DNA from: Burkholderiales bacterium 70-64
Lineage (GTDB): Bacteria > Pseudomonadota > Gammaproteobacteria > Burkholderiales > Burkholderiaceae_E
NCBI GenBank assembly: GCA_001898645.1
Contig: MKUQ01000044.1
Span: 6,055 to 70,054, forward strand
Length of the DNA stretch: 64,000 bases
Direction of reading: 5' to 3'
How positions within the stretch are numbered: the stretch's first letter is position 1; each line of letters starts with the position of its first letter. A program made the translations under genes and the position numbers. Positions 48,406 through 56,579 of the stretch are shown one piece after another. Under the pieces are notes generated by a model, which was not told the origin of the DNA, did no database searches, and saw nothing but the letters and a program-made list of their open reading frames with translations.

Positions 48406-49221
48406 ATGGAAGAGCCAGCGCAATCCGATCCAGCGCGCATCTACGAGGAATATCTCGGCAGGACGATCGCCGATCCCTGGACACGCATTCTGCTCGAGTA
48501 CGCCTCGTTAGGAAGCGGCGAGCGAGTGCTGGACCTCGCCTGCGGAACCGGGAGTGTCGCGCGGCAGGCCGCCCCGATCGTGGGCGAGCGAGGAAAGGTC
48601 ACCGGCCTCGACATCAATCCGGGGATGCTCGCTGTGGCACGTTCGCTCGACCCGCCCAACGGGGCGCCAATCGAGTGGTTGCAAGGTGATGCCCTTGCGC
48701 TGCAGTTACCCGACAGCGCTTTCGACGTCGTCTTGTGCCAGCAGGGACTGCAGTTCTTCGCCGATCGCGCGCGAGCGCTTCGCGAAATGCGCCGGGTGCT
48801 CGTTGCGGTGGGAAGGACCGCCATCAGCGTCTGGCAGTCGCTGGACCACCACCCCCTGTACGAATCGCTGTTCCGGGCGACCGTGCGGCACCTGAACGCA
48901 GAGATCGCCGACGTTGCATTGTCGTTTTCACTCGGGAGCGCTCACGATCTGAAGAGCCTGCTCATCGAAGCGAACTTCCGCGACGTACAGGTAATACCGC
49001 GGTCGCACGAGGTCCGACTTCCCTCGCCCGAGCGCTTCGTCGCGTTCACGGTCCTGGGCGCCGCGACTTCCGTGCCGGCGTTCGCAGCGTTGGACGAACC
49101 CCGGCGGGCGGCGCTGATCGACGCGATCGTCCGGGACACGCGGGCTGCGGTAAAGACGTTTCGCAGGAGAGATGAACTGGTCTTTCCGATGTCGTCGAAC
49201 ATCGCGATCGGGTGCTATTAG
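48406..49221 (+). CDS. Class I SAM-dependent methyltransferase (UbiE-like)
   Basis: This 271-residue protein has motif I VLDLACGTGSVARQAAP, the acidic strand VTGLDINPGMLAVAR, WLQGDALALQLPDSAFDVVL and LREMRRVLVAVGR. Overall it resembles UbiE/small-molecule C- or O-methyltransferases. Substrate cannot be predicted. It lies after the oxidase gene on the same strand with a 109-bp gap and may be independently expressed. Confidence 0.83.
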   Translation: MEEPAQSDPARIYEEYLGRTIADPWTRILLEYASLGSGERVLDLACGTGSVARQAAPIVGERGKVTGLDINPGMLAVARSLDPPNGAPIEWLQGDALALQLPDSAFDVVLCQQGLQFFADRARALREMRRVLVAVGRTAISVWQSLDHHPLYESLFRATVRHLNAEIADVALSFSLGSAHDLKSLLIEANFRDVQVIPRSHEVRLPSPERFVAFTVLGAATSVPAFAALDEPRRAALIDAIVRDTRAAVKTFRRRDELVFPMSSNIAIGCY

Positions 49222-49306
49222 CCGACGCTACCCCGGCGAGAGAGGGCCGATGGATTGCGGGTTGAGCAACGATGCGCACTTGCTCGGGGACATGCACGTT
49301 GGAAAC

Positions 49307-49322
49307 ATGATTCAGATGTAAT
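49307..49322. promoter_or_regulatory. Partial metal-box half-site upstream of DUF4148 copy 1
   Basis: ATGATTCAGATGTAAT keeps the TGTAAT half of the ATTACA/TGTAAT boxes. GTAAT begins 118 bp before the DUF4148 start and is followed by CGTCGTGAAAC, as in the second copy. Only a half-site, so binding is uncertain. Confidence 0.4.
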
Positions 49323-49470
49323 CGTCGTGAAACCTTGCGGTTGGGGATGCATCGCTACAGTCGTGACCGTGATGTCCGAAACGCGTCACACGCACCGACC
49401 GATGTTGCAGACCATGAACTGAAAGGAGTAGCGAAATGTCCTCGAAAGCCTTGTTGTTCGCAGGAGTCGT
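49318..49470 (+). repeat. Duplicated leader region, copy 1 (second copy 58539-58693)
   Basis: The stretch from GTAATCGTCGTGAAAC through GTTGGGGATGCATC and GAAAGGAGTAGCGAAATG to the first ~35 bp of coding sequence is nearly repeated at 58539-58693. The copies share promoter region, ribosome site (AAAGGAG) and signal-peptide start, indicating duplication of a complete expression unit. Confidence 0.8.
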
Positions 49471-49771
49471 GTTGTCTGTGAGCCTGCCCGCCTTCGCGGA
49501 CAGTGGCGTCGAATTCGTGAACAACGAGATCGGATTCCAGACGACCCATGTGACTCCGAGCAAGACGACGCGTGCGCAAGTGACCGCCGAACTGCAGGCC
49601 GCACAGCGCGCCGGAAGCATTCCGGGTTCATTCGAATTCGTCGCGGCGAAGGAGGCGTCGGCATCCTCAACGACGCGGGAGCAAATTCAGCGCGAAGCAT
49701 CCCAAGCGACGCGAGCCGAGCGTGAGGCAGCCCACCGGCTGTACGGGCCCCATCACGCTCTCGAGTCCTGA
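49436..49771 (+). CDS. DUF4148 small secreted protein, copy 1
   Basis: This 111-residue protein has a signal peptide (MSSKALLFAGVVLSVSLPAF, cleaved after ~21), then SGVEFVNNEIGFQTTHVTPS and KTTRAQVTAELQAAQRAGSI, the DUF4148 signature (TRAQV.AEL) common in Burkholderiales. AAAGGAG precedes the ATG. Its closest relative in the window is 58660-58995. Function unknown; periplasmic and probably stress- or metal-responsive from context. Confidence 0.85.
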   Translation: MSSKALLFAGVVLSVSLPAFADSGVEFVNNEIGFQTTHVTPSKTTRAQVTAELQAAQRAGSIPGSFEFVAAKEASASSTTREQIQREASQATRAEREAAHRLYGPHHALES

Positions 49772-49842
49772 TAGCCGATCGGAGCGGGGAGTCGCTCTCC
49801 GATTCCCCCGGTTTCCGACAACAAATCAGGGGCGAGAACCCG

Positions 49843-50928
49843 ATGCCCACCGAGCCACGGAGCGGGGCGTCGGGGCTGGCGAGGGTCTACATCGAGGGCG
49901 ATCTCCTGTTCGACGACATGCTGCGCGACATCGAGTGCGCGCAGCGAAGCGTTCGGTTCGAGAGCTACATCTTCACTTCCGACCCGGTCGGCCGGCAATT
50001 CGTCGATACGTTGGCCCGTTGCGCCACGAGGGGTCTGGACGTGCGATTGCGCGTCGATCACCTCGGTTCCTGGCGCGATCTCTCCAATGCTGATATCGAG
50101 CGACTCCGGGCGGGCGGAGTTCACTTCGAATGGAGCCGGCGCTGGAGCGTACATCGGCCGCTTGCAATCAACCGACGCAACCATCGGAAGCTGCTCGTGG
50201 TGGACGAGGCGATCGCGTATGTCGGCGGCTTCAATGTCCATGCGGCCAGTTCGCTGCGGTCGTTCGGGTCCGGCCGCTGGCGCGATACGCACGTTCGGTT
50301 CGTCGGCAAACCGGCTGCCGCGGCTGCGATGGTTTTCGACTGCTACCGCGACGTCCCACCCGACTGGCTGCCACCGGTGACCGGCTCGCTATGGCTGCTG
50401 CCGAATCGCTCGCGCGCATGCCGCCACCGGCTGCGGTGCGTCCTCAATGACACGATGATCGCGGCGCGCTCGCGCATCTGGGTAACCACTCCGTACTTCG
50501 TGCCCGACAGCCGCACCCAGCGACTGATGCGCGAGGCAGCGATGCGTGGCGTCGACGTCCTGCTGCTCGTCCCCGGGAAAAGCGATGTGCCGCTGGCCCA
50601 GTGGGCGGCTCGTGCGGCCTATTCCCGCCTGCTGTCCTGCGGCGTGCGGATCTTCGAGTACGTTCCTCGGGTTCTCCACGCGAAAACGCTGCTCGTGGAC
50701 GACCGGTGGGCGACCGTCGGTACTGCCAACCTCGACTATCGAAGTCTTTTCGTCAACGACGAGCTGAACGTGATCGACGAATCCGGAGAATTGAACGCCT
50801 TACTGGCGGAGAGCTTCCTCGCGGACCTGTGCGAAGCCGAGCCGATACGCGCCCACGCTTGGAGCCAGAGGAAGTGGCCACGGCGCGCGGCGGAAACCAT
50901 CGGGTGGTGGGCGCGTCGATGGCTGTAA
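49843..50928 (+). CDS. Phospholipase D / cardiolipin synthase-like protein
   Basis: This 361-residue protein has two HKD motifs: NHRKLLVVDEAIAYVGGFNV (about residues 110-130) and LHAKTLLVDDRWATVGTANL (about 278-298), as in the ClsB/ClsC branch of cardiolipin synthases. No transmembrane leader is visible; the start at ATG 49843 gives ARVYIEGDLLFDDMLRDIEC. It would transfer phosphatidyl groups at the inner membrane. It lies 71 nt after DUF4148 copy 1, as part of the stress region. Confidence 0.9.
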   Translation: MPTEPRSGASGLARVYIEGDLLFDDMLRDIECAQRSVRFESYIFTSDPVGRQFVDTLARCATRGLDVRLRVDHLGSWRDLSNADIERLRAGGVHFEWSRRWSVHRPLAINRRNHRKLLVVDEAIAYVGGFNVHAASSLRSFGSGRWRDTHVRFVGKPAAAAAMVFDCYRDVPPDWLPPVTGSLWLLPNRSRACRHRLRCVLNDTMIAARSRIWVTTPYFVPDSRTQRLMREAAMRGVDVLLLVPGKSDVPLAQWAARAAYSRLLSCGVRIFEYVPRVLHAKTLLVDDRWATVGTANLDYRSLFVNDELNVIDESGELNALLAESFLADLCEAEPIRAHAWSQRKWPRRAAETIGWWARRWL

Positions 50929-51235
50929 ACAGACCCGTACGGCATTCCCGGTCGGCGGTGCTCCTTCCGGTCGCTGCGCGGCTTCCACGGTCCGCCCTGC
51001 AATGATCCGATTTCACCTGGCTTGCAGGGCAGGATATATCCGCGTCACAGGCCACCATCGCCATTGCAATAGCGGTTTTGGCAGCAGTTCTCGCGACTTG
51101 AACGCCGCACCCGCTCGGAGGAACCGCGGAAGCGAACCCCGCCACCCTGGGGGGGCATGCGCCGCTGTCGGAGGCGCACCGAAACCGAGCGGGCGGAAGG
51201 CGCTCGGTATCGATGCCGCAGCCGCTCCTGTGCGT
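50929..51235. other. 307-bp intergenic stretch, no gene seen
   Basis: Only low-complexity, Arg-rich shadow reading frames occur here, and no promoter, repeat or RNA motif was recognised. It separates the cardiolipin synthase-like gene from the convergent Met/His-repeat gene. Confidence 0.5.
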
Positions 51236-51592
51236 CTATCGTTTCTGTTGTTGATGCGGATGGTCCGGCATTTCGCCTTGGCCGCCCGGCATGTTCGCGC
51301 CACGGTGCGTCATCGTTTTGCCCGGGTCGGGCGATGCCGACGTATGCGGGTGGTCGGGCATTTCGCCCTGACCGCCCGGCATGTTGGCGCCGCGATGCGT
51401 CATCGCCTTGCCTGAAGCCGGTAACTGGTTTTCCGGTGGGTATGCGGAGCCTTCTCCGATCGGGAGGTACTGAATTCCGCTTCGTTGTTGGGCTTGCGCG
51501 AGGTCTGGCGCGTTCATGAACGTCGAATCGGGACCCGCAAAGACCGGAGCGGTTACCGCGATCGCTACCGAAAACACTAGAAACCTGTGCAT
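51236..51592 (-). CDS. Met/His-repeat secreted protein, copy 1
   Basis: This 118-residue protein starts at ATG 51592 with AGGAG 8 nt before, and has a signal peptide to ~19. Residues 30-40 read DLAQAQQRSGI, then two ~23-residue repeats (61-83 and 91-113, 30-residue period) contain MTHRGANMPGGQGEMPDHPH. Each repeat offers Met, His and Asp ligands, suggesting copper or silver binding, but no family function is known to me. The paralogue is at 56092-56451. Confidence 0.78.
   Translation of the reverse strand: MHRFLVFSVAIAVTAPVFAGPDSTFMNAPDLAQAQQRSGIQYLPIGEGSAYPPENQLPASGKAMTHRGANMPGGQGEMPDHPHTSASPDPGKTMTHRGANMPGGQGEMPDHPHQQQKR
51254..51409 (-). repeat. 90-bp-period coding repeat inside Met/His protein copy 1
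   Basis: Two copies of a ~65-bp unit (starting at 51254 and 51344, period 90 bp) encode the Met/His motif. The core CGCCCGGCATGTT and GCGTCATCG are shared. The same period and core appear in the paralogue at 56111 and 56201, so the duplication preceded the paralogue split. Confidence 0.75.
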
Positions 51593-51704
51593 GACACGAA
51601 CTCCTATCGGACTCGGGGGAACCCGTGAGTCGAAACCGGGTCGGCGGCAACGCGCCGATGCCGCCAAATTGCGCCTTCGTGCCCGACACGAAAGTGTTCG
51701 GCCG

Positions 51705-51720
51705 ATTACATTTCGGTCAC
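51705..51720. promoter_or_regulatory. Metal-box-like site upstream of Met/His protein copy 1
   Basis: ATTACATTTCGGTCAC keeps a full ATTACA half-site and a degenerate second half. It lies 113 bp before the Met/His gene start and 148 bp before the alcohol dehydrogenase start. The corresponding site upstream of the paralogue is 56564-56579. Confidence 0.45.
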
Positions 51721-51867
51721 GTAGCGGCCAGGCGCGTTTCAGGAAGTCGTGCAAAGGAAAAATCGAAGATTACGGAGTGGCAATGAGACGGTCATCCTCG
51801 CGTTCCCTCTGCTCGGGATACTGATGGCTGTCCGTTTGCTATCGATTTGCCGATCAAGGAGTTTTTC

Positions 51868-52967
51868 ATGCCCGCGATGATGAGAGCAGCCGTGTTCGTC
51901 GAGCCAGGCCGCATCGAACTGGCCGACAAGCCCATCCCCGACGTCGGCCCCAACGATGCGCTGATCCGCATCACCACGACGACAATCTGCGGCACCGACG
52001 TGCACATCCTGAAGGGTGAATACCCGGTGGCCAAGGGGCTGACAATCGGGCACGAGCCGGTCGGCGTCATCGAGAAACTGGGCAGCGCCGTGCAGGGCTA
52101 CACCGAAGGCCAGCGTGTGATCGCCGGCGCGATCTGCCCGAACTTCAATTCCTACGCCGCGCAGGACGGCGCCCCGTCGCAGGACGGAAGCTATCTGGCG
52201 GCGAGGGGTCAGTGCGGCCACCATGGCTACAAGGCGACGGCGGGCTGGCGCTTCGGCAATCTGATCGACGGCACCCAGGCCGAGTACGTGCTCGTGCCCG
52301 ACGCGCAAGGCAATCTCGCGCCGATTCCCGAAGGGCTCACCGACGAGCAGGTGCTGATGTGCCCGGACATCATGTCCACGGGGTTCAAGGGCGCCGAGAA
52401 CGCCGGTGTGCGAATCGGCGACACGGTGGTCGTGTTCGCGCAGGGGCCGATCGGGCTGTGCGCGACCGCCGGAGCCAGACTGCTGGGCGCGACGACCATC
52501 ATCGCAGTGGACGGCAACGACCACCGATTGGACATCGCGAAGAAGATGGGCGCCGACGTTGTGCTCAACTTCCGCAACACCGACGTCGTCGACGAGGTGA
52601 TGAAGCTCACTCACGGCCGAGGCGCCGACGCGTCGATCGAGGCGCTCGGCACGCAAGGCACCTTCGAGTCGGCGCTGCGGGTGCTCAAGCCGGGGGCACG
52701 CTGTCGAGCCTCGGCGTGTATTCAAACGACTTGAAGATTCCGGTGTCGGCCTTCGCCGCTGGTCTCGGCGATCACCGGATCGTCACCGCCTTGTGCCCTG
52801 GCGGCAAGGAGCGGATGCGTCGCCTGATGAACGTAGTGGCATCGGGCCGCATCGACCTCGGCGTGCTGGTCACGCACGAGTACAAGCTCGACGACATCGT
52901 GGCGGCCTACGAGTTGTTCGCGAACCAGCGAGACGGAGTCCTGAAGATCGCGGTCAAGCCCCGTTGA
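51868..52967 (+). pseudogene. Zinc-dependent alcohol dehydrogenase, frameshifted near its 3' end
   Basis: From ATG 51868 (AAGGAG before) the frame gives a zinc-type medium-chain dehydrogenase: CGTDVHILKGEYPVAKGLTI, GHEPVGVIEKLG, and NAD binding around VVVFAQGPIGLCATAGARLL. At ~52690 the frame is lost; the second frame continues GTLSSLGVYSNDLKIPVSAF to a stop at 52967. Adding one G to the run at 52690-52694 (CCGGGGG) restores a 366-residue enzyme. Either a sequencing homopolymer error or a recent inactivation. Confidence 0.85.
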
Positions 52968-53004
52968 TCGCCGATCCGCTTTCCAGCGGTTCAAACGGTT
53001 CAGG

Positions 53005-53610
53005 AGCGAGCGCCAGTACGAATACGCCGTCGCCCGCGCCGAACGTGAAGGACTGAGCGGCCGCTGCGCTTATGCCTTGCTGGACTATCGTGACGTGGAG
53101 GGAGACGCGAGCTTTGACAAGGTCGCCAGTGTCGGCATGTTCGAGCATGTAGGGCTTGCCAACCCGCCGGTCTATTTTTCATCGGTCCATCGATTGCTGA
53201 AGCCGGGCGGCTTGTTCCTGAACCACGGGATCACGCATGACGAGGAAGGATGGCCCGACACGCTGGGTACGCGTTTCATCAATCGCTACGTTTTCCCGGG
53301 GGGACAGCTCGACCGTGTGGGAAACATCATTCGCGTCATGGAACAGGCCGGCTTCGAAATCCTCGACGTCGAAAGCCTGCGGCCGCATTACGCGCACACG
53401 TTGCGCTGCTGGGTCGAGCGCTTGCAGCAGCGCTGGGACGAAGCGCGCGGTTTCGTTTCCGAGCCTGTCCTGCGGCTGTGGCGCCTCTATATGCTCGCCT
53501 GCGCGGTCGAGTTCGAATCGGCTTCCCTGGGGCTTTACCAGATTCTGGCCGCCAAGCGCGGCGCGCAGCCGAGAGGTTTGCCGCTCAGTCGCGCCGACTT
53601 GTATGCGTGA
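53005..53610 (+). pseudogene. Cyclopropane-fatty-acyl-phospholipid synthase, 3' fragment
   Basis: Homology begins abruptly at about SERQYEYAVARAEREGL (53005) and runs through YRDVEGDASFDKVASVGMFE, HVGLANPPVYFSSVHRLLKP and FPGGQLDRVGNIIRVMEQAG to a stop at 53610, ~200 residues. Full-length CFA synthases have ~400 residues; the N-terminal half and SAM motif I are missing. No convincing start codon or ribosome site is seen, so it is a truncated relic adjoining the dehydrogenase. Confidence 0.8.
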
Positions 53611-53667
53611 CGGCATGGCGCGCCAATGGCTTAGCATGTTCCTTCAGCATCTCCGAGGAGACGGGCC

Positions 53668-54708
53668 ATGGCATCACGAACGGAAATCCGCGTTGCGGTG
53701 AACGGGTACGGCGTGATCGGCAAGCGTGTAGCCGAGGCAGTGGCGAAGCAGGAGGACATGCGGCTGGTCGGCGTTGTGGATGTCGCCAGCGACTGGCGGC
53801 CGCGCGTCGCCCTCCAACGCGGTTTCGCCTTGTACGGCCCTGCTAGGGAGCAGGTCGAAGCGATGCGCAACGCAGGCTTGGCCGTGGCGGGTACGCTCGA
53901 GTCGTTGCTGGACGATGTAGACGTCGTGGTCGACTGTACGCCGAAGAAAGTTGCGGCGACGAACGTCGAGACGTACCGTGCGCGCGGCATCAAATTCATC
54001 GTCCAGGGTGGAGAGAAGCATTCGGTCACGGGGCACTCTTTCGTAGCGGAATCGAATTACGCCAGCGCGCTCGGCCGCGACTCCACGCGCGTGGTCTCGT
54101 GCAACACCACCTCGGTCGTGAGGACGCTCACCTCGCTCAAGAGCGCGGGGCTCTTGCACAAGGCCAGAGGTACGCTGCTGCGACGCGCCACCGACCCATG
54201 GGAGAGTCATCAGGGCGGGATCATGAATACCTTGGTTCCCGAGGAGGACATCCCGAGCCACCAGGGACCGGACGCGCAGTCGGTAGACCCCGATCTCGAC
54301 GTCGTGACCATGGCGGTGAAGGTGCCCGAGACGCTCGCTCACCTGCACTACTGGGTGGTCGAGATGACCCGACCCGCCTCGAAGGAAGAAGTGCTCGATG
54401 CTTTCAGCGCGTCGTCGCGCATCAAGTTCATCCGCTACTCGGACGGGCTCTCCGCGCTCAACACGGTGAAGGAGTTCATGTCGGACGCCGGCCGGCCGCG
54501 CGCGGATCTGTACGAAGTCGCGCTGTGGGAAGACATGCTAAAGGTGCAGGGCAACGAACTCTTCTACGCCTACATGGTGGACAACCAGGCGATCGTGGTG
54601 CCCGAAACCATTGATGCGATCCGCGCCTTGACGCAAGCCGAGAGTGAGGCGAAGGTCTCCATCACCAGGACGGACGCCGCCATGGGAATCGGGAAGCTGC
54701 CGCGATGA
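53668..54708 (+). CDS. Type II (archaeal-type) glyceraldehyde-3-phosphate dehydrogenase
   Basis: This 346-residue protein has RVAVNGYGVIGKRVAEAVAK (NAD(P) binding), VVDCTPKKVAATNVETYRAR and catalytic C145 in VVSCNTTSVVRTL, with HLHYWVVEM further on. This is the archaeal type II phosphorylating GAPDH, distinct from ordinary bacterial GapA. It would interconvert glyceraldehyde-3-phosphate and 1,3-bisphosphoglycerate, often with NADP. GAGGAG lies just before the ATG region. It is intact, unlike its neighbours, and is a likely horizontal acquisition. Confidence 0.9.
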   Translation: MASRTEIRVAVNGYGVIGKRVAEAVAKQEDMRLVGVVDVASDWRPRVALQRGFALYGPAREQVEAMRNAGLAVAGTLESLLDDVDVVVDCTPKKVAATNVETYRARGIKFIVQGGEKHSVTGHSFVAESNYASALGRDSTRVVSCNTTSVVRTLTSLKSAGLLHKARGTLLRRATDPWESHQGGIMNTLVPEEDIPSHQGPDAQSVDPDLDVVTMAVKVPETLAHLHYWVVEMTRPASKEEVLDAFSASSRIKFIRYSDGLSALNTVKEFMSDAGRPRADLYEVALWEDMLKVQGNELFYAYMVDNQAIVVPETIDAIRALTQAESEAKVSITRTDAAMGIGKLPR

Positions 54709-54924
54709 CGCGGGGGGCGAGTTTTTGCGGGCGAATTTAAACAGCGTGCTAACGCGCCCGCCGTCAAATCGAAACTGTCGCGGATGCCTTCCGCGTTCCG
54801 GGCGACCACATCATGCTGCCCGCGCACCAGCGCCTCCAGCATTTGCTTGCTCGCATCTGTCACAGCCAGCATTTCCTGGATCCGGAGTGCACGGAACTTC
54901 GGCGGCAGGTGCGAGCCAACAGCC
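54709..54924. other. Gap before the GH65 remnant
   Basis: No intact gene. On the minus strand a short open stretch (about 54920-54745) reads LRIQEMLAVTDASKQMLEAL and QHDVVARNAEGIRDSFDL, which looks protein-like but matches nothing I can name. Probably another gene fragment. Confidence 0.35.
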
Positions 54925-55318
54925 CATGATGACGGCATCATCGGTCAGTTCGAAGGCTACGAGCGCCTGGAGGAGCTGGACTGGGAACGTTACCGTCTGC
55001 GCTACGGAAACATCCAGCGCCTGGAGCTCATACTCGAAGCGGAGAACGACAGCGCGAATCGCTACAAGGCGTCGAAGCAGGCCGACGTTATCATGCTGTT
55101 CTACCTGTTTTCAGCCGACGAGCTTCGACGAGCTCTTCGGGCGCCTCGGATACGAGCTGGCGCACGAGACGATAACCCACAACGTCGACTACTACGATCG
55201 TCGTTCGTCTCACGGCTCGACGTCGTGCCGCGTGGTCCACGCATGGGTGCTGACGCGCGTGCTTCGAAGCGACACCACGGAGGTCTTCCCTCTCGAAACG
55301 CGCGGTCCGGCGACGTAG
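54925..55318 (+). pseudogene. GH65-family sugar phosphorylase/hydrolase, C-terminal remnant
   Basis: One frame reads DDGIIGQFEGYERLEELDW, YGNIQRLELILEAENDSANR and YKASKQADVIMLFYLFSADE, the conserved core of family 65 kojibiose/trehalose/maltose phosphorylases. Near 55120 the frame shifts, and ELFGRLGYELAHETITHNVD, YYDRRSSHGST and SCRVVHAWVLTRV continue in a second frame. Neither the N-terminal half nor the end is present. A broken fragment with at least one frameshift. Confidence 0.78.
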
Positions 55319-55505
55319 CGCGCCTTGCGGATGAAATCCGTTTCCGGGAAACGGATAGACGCGAACTGAATATGCTCAACCGAAATTCACTCTTCGTTCG
55401 GCAACCGCGGCAACCCTCCTAGAATCGTCGGAGACTTCGGTGTCGCCCGACGCTCGAGTCCGGCACGGCGCCGTACCCCGTTCACCTCCAGGAAAGGACC
55501 ACTCG

Positions 55506-55999
55506 ATGGCCGTCTTCTCGAAACTGTTCGCCGATACCCGCTCAGCGCTCGCCAAGGAAGGCATACAGGCCACCACCCGTTTCAGTGTCACCAGCCAGGG
55601 AAAGGACGGACTGCACCGGACAGTAGACATTCGTGGATTCTGCGTCGAGGTCGACGAACCACCCGCCCTGGGAGGCAACGACAGGGCACCGAACCCCGTC
55701 GAGTACGCGCTGGCAGCGCTGGCGACATGCCAGGAGATCACATACCGGCTGCATGCCGATGCACTCGGTATTCCGCTCGACGACGTGTCGGTCAAGCTCG
55801 AGGGCGAGCTGGATCTACGCGGCTTCTTCGGCGCGAGCAGCGGGGTTCGGCCAGGGTTCCAGAAAATTACCGGATCGGTGAGCTTCGACAGCACTGCTTC
55901 GGCAGGGGACTCGAGCGCCTGAAGCAGGTCGTGGACGCGCATTGCCCGGTCCTCGATCTGTTCAGCAACGCCACTCCCGTGCAAATCGGGATCGCCTGA
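55506..55999 (+). pseudogene. OsmC-family peroxiredoxin-like protein, frameshifted near the C-terminus
   Basis: ATG 55506 (AAGGA before) opens 138 residues with GNDRAPNPVEYALAALATCQ (OsmC cysteine motif, second Cys) and LGIPLDDVSVKLEGELDLRG, ending early at 55922. The usual family tail, LERLKQVVDAHCPVLDLFSN followed by ATPVQIGIA, is present in another frame up to 55999. One extra base at the GGGG run (~55904-55907) would join them into ~164 residues. The core domain may still fold; sequencing error is a real alternative. Confidence 0.78.
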
Positions 56000-56091
56000 G
56001 CCGCTTCCCGGTTGCCGCCATGCTGGCGGGAGGCGCGCTCGGCGGGGTGTTCTCGACCTGAGCGCGACCGGTTCGGCGGCAATTCGGATGT

Positions 56092-56451
56092 CTATCGTTT
56101 CGGTTGTTGATGCGGATGATCGGGCATTTCACCTTGACCGCCCGGCATGTTCGCATCGCGGTGCGTCATCGGCTTGCCCGAGTCGGGCGATGACGACATG
56201 TGCGGATGATCGGGCATTTCACCTTGACCGCCCGGCATGTTCGCACCACGGTGCGTCATCGTCCTGCCCGAATCGGGTACCCGGTTTTCCGGGGGATACG
56301 CGGAGTCTTCACCGACCGCCAGGTACTGAATTCCGCTTCGTTGCTGCGCTTGCGCGAGGTCGCGTGCGCCCATGAAGGTTGCGCCGGTATCGGCCAGGAC
56401 GGGGGCGCTGAGGGCAATCGAGGCCAAAACCAGAAGTGCTTTCGAGGACAT
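56092..56451 (-). CDS. Met/His-repeat secreted protein, copy 2
   Basis: This 119-residue protein is a paralogue of 51236-51592. Its signal peptide starts MSSKALLVLASIALSAPVLA, i.e. the leader type of the DUF4148 copies, while the mature part (DLAQAQQRSGIQYLAVGEDS, AYPPENRVPDSG) matches copy 1. Two repeats (about 62-84 and 92-114) carry MTHRGANMPGGQGEMPDHPH and the variant with HRDANM. The mosaic of leader and body suggests recombination between small-gene families. Confidence 0.78.
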   Translation of the reverse strand: MSSKALLVLASIALSAPVLADTGATFMGARDLAQAQQRSGIQYLAVGEDSAYPPENRVPDSGRTMTHRGANMPGGQGEMPDHPHMSSSPDSGKPMTHRDANMPGGQGEMPDHPHQQPKR

Positions 56452-56563
56452 GAGAGGTGTCTCCAACGAGGACTCGAGTGACCCGTGAGTCGAAACGGAT
56501 CGGCGCCGGTGCGTCGATGTCATCAAGGTGCGCTCCCCCGCGCGACATCAAGATGTTCGGCTG

Positions 56564-56579
56564 ATTACATTTGAGTGAC
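56564..56579. promoter_or_regulatory. Metal-box-like site overlapping the ftsH stop
   Basis: ATTACATTTGAGTGAC has a full ATTACA half-site and is nearly the same as 51705-51720. It sits at the ftsH stop codon and 112 bp before the Met/His copy 2 start, matching the spacing at copy 1. Confidence 0.45.

Noticed and set aside
51254-51409. Regular ~65-bp repeats at 90-bp spacing as a possible CRISPR-like array
   Set aside because: Only two units, in frame within a secreted protein; no cas genes; same repeat occurs in the paralogue's coding sequence.
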